In this document: positions 57,061-64,000 of the stretch, piece by piece | Layout of the letters: the number at the start of each line of letters is the position of its first letter | Position numbering within the stretch: position 1 is the first letter of the stretch | Origin: Cyathus striatus | Taxonomy: Eukaryota > Basidiomycota > Agaricomycetes > Agaricales > Nidulariaceae | Assembly (NCBI GenBank): GCA_025738555.1 | Contig: JAOVFP010000008.1 | Location: 186,001 to 250,000, forward strand | DNA length: 64,000 bases | Direction of reading: 5' to 3' | The notes under the pieces: generated by a model | What the model was told of the DNA's origin: nothing | The model's database searches: none | The model's input: only the letters and a program-made list of their open reading frames with translations | Position numbers and translations under genes: made by a program

Positions 57061-58580
57061 TTAATGAACAAAATGAAAAAAGCGTTTCAAATGCACGCTA
57101 TGTTCACGTATGCATCGTGGCAATACACGAGATGCTAGCATTTTCGCGTGTCCGTCATTTTTGGTCCCAGCGCAATACACTTTTAATAAGGTGCGCACAC
57201 ACTTTTGATGCGAGCTGCGCCTCATTGTTTCATACTTCATGAGGGACATAACTGAGCGCTGATCTCGATGGAACTTTGGGTCGTTCAATCACCGATACGC
57301 AGGAGTAGTTATATAAGCGATAAAATTTCTATTTTTTTAAAAAAATCGCGTACTTTTAATGTTATTATGAACTGTACATCTACATAAGACTAAGTAAGCA
57401 TACACAGCAACAAGCCCGCATAGCGCAAGGTGAGTGTGTGCCATCGTTCCACACCTCAGGCCTCACGCAGCACGCCGTGGCATATATGGTTGGCTTCGGC
57501 CTGAAGCCTTTTTTATGTATGCACTTTTGAATGCCGATACGAACTCTCCATTTACATATGACTAGACAAGTACAATAAGCCCGTGTAGTGCACCAGTGTG
57601 CCCATCGTTCCATACTTCACGCTGCGCGCAGTGTAAGCTAAGTTCGAACCTTGGTTCATTTACACAAATACGCAGGGCATAGGGAGGTTATAATTCTCAA
57701 CCTGATTTTTATAAGTGAATCATGTACGTCTGAATACCGATACGAACTCTACAATTACAGATGGCCATACAAAAACGACAAGCCAGCTTGGCGCAAGTTG
57801 AGTGCGTCCATCGTTCTATACTTCATGCGGCGTGTAGTACTACTAGCACAAGCTGACGTTTAAACCATGGTTCATTCAATAACGGATACGCAGGAGAATA
57901 AATTTTGTTATGTGATTCACGTGCTTTGAATGTCAAACATTTAGATATGGATATACATAATACAGGAACAAGCCTGCGTAGCACAACAGTGCGCCGCATG
58001 GTTCCATACTTCATGCGCCATATAACTGAGTGCTGAACTCAATGGAACTGTGGTTCGTTCAATCACGGATACGTGGGACATTAGTCTGTTATTAATATCA
58101 CTGAACTTTTTCTTTTGAATGCTGATACGAACTCTATAAGTACATATGTTTATTCCAACACTTACTGAGCTGGAGATATAGATTGCAATTCTTTTAATTT
58201 GAATCACGTACTTAGGGTTATACGAACTCTACATCTACATACGACTATACAAAAACCACAAGCCCGCGTAGTGCATCAGTGCGCCTATCGTTCCATACTT
58301 CATGGAGCACATAACACGAGCTGAAGTTCTAACCTTGGTACGTTCACACAAATACGCAGGGCGTAAGAATTCAAGAAGTTCGATTGTTTAAACAGTTTTT
58401 TTTGCGTGAATCACGTACTTTTAATGTTATTATGAACTGTGCATTTAAATATGGCCATATACAAACAAGCCCGCGTAGCGTACTAATGTGCCCATTGTTC
58501 TTCACGCCACACATACAGTAGTACTTGAAGCTAAAGTTCGAACTCAACTATGAATACGCAGGGTATTACATTCCCTACTC
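57061..58580. repeat. Degenerate satellite, about seven units averaging 210 bp
   Basis: Each unit has a core resembling AAGCCCGCGTAGTGCA, GTGCGCCCATCGTTCCATA, ACTTCATG, a GAACCTTGGTTCATTCA segment and AATACGCAGGG. The CATCGTTCCATA anchor falls near 57222, 57442, 57602, 57808, 57997, 58286 and 58492. Unit spacing therefore varies from about 160 to 290 bp. No gene lies inside; all short frames here are chance products. Confidence 0.8.
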
Positions 58581-59245
58581 CTACAAACCAAAGATCTATT
58601 CAATTCGTAAGCGATAAGCCGACCCACACTGACACAAAGGGGCGGAACAAAGATACGCCAGGACCCCTCTCGCCCCGAAATCACCTTATCTTCTTGCAAT
58701 TGCTTCGCTTCGACCGCCATTTCCGACGGCCGAAAATGGATTGGTATGACTTATGGCACGCCCATCTAATCTTCAGAGCTGAAAGAAGGGTGTTGTACAT
58801 ATCACCTTTGCACAGAGGGGGAGTGAAGGAAGTGTGTTAGATGTTAGGTTGTAGTTCATGCACGACGTCCGCAGTGAGCTAGAATGATCCGATGGACATC
58901 TATTTAGTACCCATCGCACAGAGGCCAACAGTGGGGTAAAGATGTATCGTATCAAAGCGTCGGCCTCAATCAGCTTATAAAGCATCTATCATAACCGGCG
59001 CGGCATCAATTGATCAAGATATAAACCAAAAGCGGAGATCAGCCGTCTCGCGTGCCGTGGGAAGCAGTCAAGATGTCCCGTTGGTCGTTCTGAATCAGAT
59101 TCATTCATTCAGACCCTGCCAATTTTTTTTACCTCGACCTCGACCTGCTTTTCAGTGTTCACGCATTCACGACACGCTCTTCTTTACCTTAAGTGCTTTC
59201 TTACTGTCGTTCACCTTTATACCCTGCCTATCTATACCCATACTC

Positions 59246-59650
59246 ATGTCCATGTCGACGTCTCCAGAACTTAGCTGGCAAGCACCACCGTCTTGGTTCA
59301 CTACCGTCTCCTCACCCATGCCTATTCCCAGCGGTGTCAGCACACCCACCGCCTCCTCCCCCCCTCCCTACCCCTCCTCCTCTTCCCCCTCAAAAGACGA
59401 ACCCAAACGAATCCGCAGCAAATCCCTCTGTTTTGCAGACGGCAACCCGATAATCCGCGCCCCGCTGGTGCAATTCAACGTATACGCAAGCATTCTGGCA
59501 GCACACTCAGCCGTATTCATCAATATGCTGAGTTTCCCCTCTCCGCCTGGGGAGAACGATGTTGTCGATGGGTGTGTTGTTGTTAGGCTTTTTGGGGACA
59601 ATCTCGGGGAGGTTAGGTGGTTTTGAAGGCCATTTTGGATTCGAGGTGAG
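59246..59650 (+). pseudogene. BTB/POZ domain protein, 5' exon with probable frameshift
   Basis: Translation starts at MSMSTSPEL (59246), preferred over the upstream in-frame ATG at 59057 because the intervening part is hydrophobic and 5'-UTR-like. A P/S-rich leader of about 50 residues precedes SLCFADGNPIIRA, FNVYASILAAHSAVFINMLSFPSPPG, DGCVVVRLFGDN: the BTB fold's first strand, helix pair and the conserved DGC.VVRL element. The frame then ends at VRWF, TGA; adding one T to the T4 run would give WFLKAILDSR, the expected next BTB helix, followed by a GTGAGT donor. So a one-base deletion (or sequence error) is likely. The second exon could not be found with confidence. BTB proteins of this kind are numerous in mushrooms. 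Confidence 0.7.
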
Positions 59651-60024
59651 TTTGAGTGTTTGTGTGCGTGGCAGAGAGGAGCACCCACAGTGTGTGTGGT
59701 GCGGTGCTCGCACAGCCGCACTCCAGCTGCCTACTCAATGCCCTTACCACGTCCCCTTGTACACGAGTCCATCTCCACATCAACGTGATCTCCCTCCTCT
59801 CCTCTCCCCCTCCCCATTTGGGGAGCCTCCTCAGCGTTCCGCATTCGATGATTTTCCCATTTTGCACGAGGACCGCTACGACTCTGCCTCCACTATCCGG
59901 AGTACTTGAGTACCGATCATTCCCAGCCTATTTTCGTTTATCATTCTATCTTTTTGGGTATAGTGGCCCTTTTACTGTTGATCTATCTTAGCAGTTTAAT
60001 TTATGGTAATTATTAGATAAACTC

Positions 60025-60575
60025 ACCTTGCACATACTTGAAAGAAAGAATTCAAAAAAATATCTTTTGAAATAACATATGGATGTAAATTGATAGTTTG
60101 CAGGTGCTTGAACGCTAAGAGAAGATCTGTTGGATTGCAGGAGTTAGCCATGATTTGGTGGGAGACCATCGCCAACCAAGAGACCACTATAACTTTATAT
60201 ATGTTATTACTGGTCCGGAGTCAGTGGGTTAGCATCAGATTTTGTTGGGATTATTATTGGTGATACAGCTTCTATGAAAATTTAGCTTGTACTGCCATGC
60301 TCAAGTGTTAAAAAACCTTCAAACACGTTCTGCTTACATATACTATAGAAGAATGAACTAAGATTTAACCTGGAAATGGGTAACCTGAACTCTGTTAACT
60401 GCTCCATTGATGACCACCTGTCAGTATATACACTGCTGAGGTTCGTACCATAATTCAGTGTGAGTCTGAATACATATCAAGAAGCTCTGAGATCATGCAG
60501 TCCATCACTAATGAATCACACTTGTGAATCAAGATGATTGGTTGAGCAGTAGTTGTCATTGTTTCTGCAGTGCAG
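60025..60575 (-). pseudogene. Truncated tandem copy of the DUF6533-type gene (upstream region and first exon)
   Basis: Aligns with 62300-62965 in the same orientation. On the minus strand it keeps MANSCNPTDLLLAFKHLQT, the same ...TTTCTTTCAAG.TATGTGCAAG stretch and a GTGAGT donor. The upstream 0.4 kb (60180-60575) is also conserved. The gene body is missing; the copy stops about 0.4 kb from the BTB exon. Confidence 0.65.
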
Positions 60576-60944
60576 TAGATCATCGTAGGTAAATGCTTTG
60601 CATGAAACCCCACCTTAACCGCCAATCTATCAAACTAAAATCTTGCGAATAGAGAAGATTACATTAGTTGGGCGATTTTTGACATGTTTTTATGTGTACG
60701 CAGGGCAGTAGATTGCCATTGGCAATGCTTTGTGACATTAGATTTCTTGCGTTTGCAGAATGCAGTGAGCGTGAGCAAACTCAATAGCCATTATTTGCAT
60801 GATATTATTTACATATGCCTAGTAGACTTTCTGGTGAGAGTAGGTACTAGGAACACATCCTGTATACTATGGTAAACTGGCAAATCTGATTCGATGAGTG
60901 ACAGCAGTGAAAAGTTCATCTTCGTTTAGTTGACATTCTCCTAC

Positions 60945-62429
60945 TTCACGTAAATGGACAACTACCCTACAGGCCAAACTTGCACGAACTACCCGTCCCA
61001 TTCTACAAAAAGAATATCATCAGTTATCGTTCGAAGCTTTTATTTGGAAAACAGCCTGAATATCAAGTTATACTTACAGCACAACAATATCGGTGTAGTC
61101 TGGCTATTTGAAGTTATCGTTAGTAATAATTTTGTAAATGTAGGAAATCGTACTGCACTCAATGTAAGGCCAGTGAGTACGTTTGCTAAAGATATAACTG
61201 ACGATAGCATAATGAATTATGAGATACACCGCTACGTGTAATAAATCTTTACTTACCGAGTAAAAATATGTAATAGATAATTCCTTTTGTGGATGAATAT
61301 TAGAACAACAGGGAGAACAGCATAAACGAAATTTGTACCATCCCTGTACATGACCCTCGTCAGTTGTGACATCCCGCTACGTCTAACTATTAGATATAAA
61401 TAAAAAGGTGGATTACTGTAGAACGAGTAGTTAAACCTACAAGTATTAACTGCCGGAACGAGCATGAGGATCAATATCACTGTTCAGTTGAGTTATATAA
61501 ATATCAGAATTGAAACAAAATTTGAAATGTTTTACCCATGTCATATGCAAAAAGAATTGCCCACGCGGAAGAGATCATGAGAGTATTGACTTCATTTGAC
61601 ACTAAACAACCTCTTGGAGTAAGATTCTGAATGCTGACTATATACAAATTAGAATTGCATCAAGTAGCGGTATGAAGGACTCACACTTTGCTGTGACCAT
61701 AGCTCTTCCTATTATAACGTATCCAGGCGTCCAACATGCGAGATAAAATATTGGCAGGAAAAATGTTGACTATTTACTTTTTCCCCAAACTGCCCAGACA
61801 CGAAGTGTGAAGATCACTGTAACAGTATCACTTATCTATCGAATTGACTCGGAGTCACTACTTTACCTTCTGCGATGCTCATTCCAATTATAAAAAGCTC
61901 TAATATGGAATTAGTGTAGTTATGTATACAGGGTATAGACTTGCACACGATGGCGCTGAAGAGATTGTGACAATCGTTAGCCGAGAGGTGTGGATATAAC
62001 TGTTCTAGTATATTTTGAATTAGAACCTTGGATGAATCGTTGGAAGATACGACCAACTGAAGAGGACTAGAGAAGTGTCGACGAATGGGAGGTACCTCGT
62101 CGTTAGATATATTATCTTTATATATGTCCAACGGGCATTCCAGATATATTTAATTTCGAGGTTAAGAGTAATGAAGTACTCATATAGCTGCTATCCGTCA
62201 GCAGCAAACAATAATGTATTCGATGCAGCTCACAAGGAAAGAAAGACTGGAAACTGTTAATCAATCTGAGCAGTTGAATTTATGCTACATAGGTAGTAGG
62301 CTTGCCTTGCATATACTTGAAAGAAGGAATTCAGATAGTGCTTTTTGATATAACAAATGGACGCACATTGACGATTTGCAGGTGCTTTAAAACTAGGATA
62401 AGATCTGTTGGGCTAGGGGAGTTGTCCAT
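60945..62429 (-). pseudogene. DUF6533-type multi-pass membrane protein gene with one internal stop
   Basis: Start at 62429 (MDNSPSPTDLILVLKHLQI). Exons recovered by splice sites: YEYFITLNLEIKYIWNARW...RYLPFVDTSLVLFS (about 62195-62030); ...GMSIAE spliced by a 50-bp GT-AG intron to VIFTLRVWAVWGKSK, then a TAG at 61772-61770, STFFLPIFYLACWTPGYVI; GCLVSNEVNTLMISSAWAILFAYDM joined by an intron to VILILMLVPAV; SQLTRVMYRDG; and RASLACRVVVHLREVGE (to about 60945). These are the ordered membrane helices and signature motifs of a family I know from Agaricomycetes. The upstream intron boundaries are uncertain. The TAG and the lost donor after the first exon suggest a recent pseudogene. No function is established for the family. 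Confidence 0.75.
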
Positions 62430-64000
62430 GATTTTGTTGAAGGCTAAATAGTCACTATCACCTTATATATGTTATTGCGAGCCCGGAGTCAGTAGGTTGG
62501 TATCAAATTTTGTTGGGGTGATACAGCGTCGATGCAAATTTAACATGTACTGTGCTCAAGTGTCCGAAAGCCTTCAAAAATTGTTCTGCTTGTATATATA
62601 TAAGAATGAACTTGTCATGTGTATAAAGGAATTGTAACGAGATTAGACCTGGACATGGTAAGCATGAACTCTGTTTACTGCTCCATTGTCGACCGCCTGT
62701 CAATTATACACTGCTAAGATTCGTATCATAATCATGTGGGGGTTGTTCAGCGATCAGCCAATCCGCACCATGCCTGCTCTATCGCACTGGAGTCTTGTGA
62801 TTCCATCTATCAAGGAGCTTTCTTGTGCGTGATTAATGCTGTTGCACGGATGCAATAGTCAGCAGCTCGGTGATTATACAAACCCCTATAGGCTCTATCG
62901 CTAAAGTATCAAACTTATGAATCAAGAAGATTAGTTGAGCTATTTGGCATTCTTTTGTGCAGTGCAGTGTCATAGTGTGAGAGAATCATTAGAAACGGTT
63001 CTCTGACAGAAGCAAAATAAGTCAAGCTAGCATGTATTAGTCCCTCGGTTCCCGATCGGCAGTTGAAAATGTTGATTCGTCGACCGGTGAGGAAGAATAG
63101 AGATCGTAGTGGGGAGGTACTAGGTCGTCTGCGTGTGTAGGGTGTCAGTAAACGCGAGAAGCCAAAGTCTGACGCGATCCGTCAGATCACGTGAGGTCGG
63201 AACAAACGGGTTTAAGTCGCCCGAGATCCGAACTTTGTACGTGTGAGAGACACAAGGACGATGCTCGCGGGAAGGGGAAAAGAACGAGAAAAGGAGAAAA
63301 GAAAACACAAGGGACAAAGAAATAAGACTTAGCGTAACAATCTCTCTGTGAGCCAATCGAATGCAGTTCTTGGTGAGCTTAAGAGTACAGTGGAAATGTT
63401 CCCGAGTAAAAGTAAGGTGGATTAAATACAAAAGGCGACATGGTCTGTGCAACGCGTACTCGTGCGTCACAGACCCCAAAGTAAATACTCGAGTGTCAAG
63501 AAGAAGGACGTTACAATCGAAACGTCAAGATAATACGTACGAAGAGTGGCACATTGCCAGAACAAACCAAAAACGGAAAGGCGGAGCTCAAGGTCGAGGC
63601 GCAGTCCTGAGTGCTTGGGACTATTTGCGTCATCGCGTCTGCTCCTCCTGCACAGAGCGGTCCCCAGCACCTCAGTCGCAGCTCCCTCCTTCAAACCCGA
63701 GTTCCCGCATCCAGTTTCCCCTGGCTCTGTACAAAGAAAGGCGAATAATAGAATAAAGGTAATGTAGATTAGAAATAAAAGTGAAGCCGTACAGTAAAAA
63801 TACCAAGACCAAACCCATTCACGAACAAAATGTTTTCCTCGACAAGTTTTCTCTTGTCGCACTGTATTATTTATCAAAAACCTTCTATCAAAAGGAATAA
63901 AGGCTGTCAGCAATTGCAAACGTCAAACTCGGTCACCCCTTCTCAAGCCTCTCATCACATTCCCGACACAAAACTGCAATATTGTGATTATCTGTGTGTA
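62430..64000. other. Upstream region of the DUF6533-type gene and unassigned right edge
   Basis: 62430-62965 is the upstream half of the tandem duplicate. From 62966 to the end the sequence is CpG-rich with overlapping frames on both strands (63120-63479, 63467-63919 minus; 63361-63756 plus). None has a domain I recognise, and they contradict one another, so none is called. Confidence 0.4.

Noticed and set aside
63120..63919. Overlapping frames of 119, 131 and 150 codons at the right edge
   Set aside because: They conflict on both strands, have no recognisable motif, and the region is cut by the window edge.
1..64000. Classical RIP (repeat-induced point mutation) as cause of the decay
   Set aside because: The visible changes cluster at CpG and not at CpA as in Neurospora-type RIP, so methylation-linked CpG deamination fits better; a context count is needed to decide.

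Overview
The window looks like a transposon-dense stretch of an Agaricomycete (Basidiomycota) genome. Three things point there: short 47-56 bp GT-AG introns, gene families I associate with mushroom-forming fungi (a BTB/POZ protein, a DUF6533-type membrane protein, an adenylate-forming reductase, P-loop GTPases of the GxTGxGKSS type), and Ty3/gypsy chromovirus remains. Boletales is my best guess, from remembered similarity of the chromovirus 3' reading frame. No prokaryotic, CRISPR, rRNA or intact tRNA feature was seen.

Left block (1 to about 33 kb). A broken multicopy reading frame lies at the left edge on the minus strand, followed by a fragment resembling the EF-hand region of phosphoinositide phospholipase C. 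Then come two decayed chromovirus copies arranged head to head: element 1 on the minus strand (about 8.6-22.8 kb) and element 2 on the plus strand (about 22.8-28.9 kb). Both keep recognisable reverse transcriptase, RNase H, integrase, chromodomain and an extra 3' reading frame; gag, zinc knuckle and protease are seen only in element 1. All are broken by stops, shifts and insertions. Gag of element 1 is split by a 2794-bp element with about 190-bp inverted ends and an exact 6-bp target duplication. That insert itself carries two copies of a TG...CA repeat with 4-bp target duplications. CpG is scarce through this block.

Middle block (33-47 kb). This holds miniature inverted-repeat elements, G-rich repeats, two copies of a 1068/1069-bp element with 4-bp target duplications (one CpG-rich, one CpG-decayed), and an intron-retaining pseudogene of an adenylate-forming reductase.

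Right block (47-64 kb). CpG is abundant here and the plausible host genes lie here. A repeat of about 165 bp and a 20-bp variable repeat present in two opposite orientations precede two tandem minus-strand GTPase genes, the only convincingly intact genes in the window. The downstream one is a GTPase-pseudoGTPase fusion. Next come a degenerate satellite of roughly 200-bp units, a BTB/POZ gene start with a likely frameshift, and a DUF6533-type gene with one stop plus a truncated tandem copy of its 5' part.

The strongest observations concern mobile-element boundaries (exact target duplications in seven insertions, two of them supported by reconstruction of the unoccupied site), the paired CpG-rich/CpG-poor repeat copies, and the two-module GTPase.
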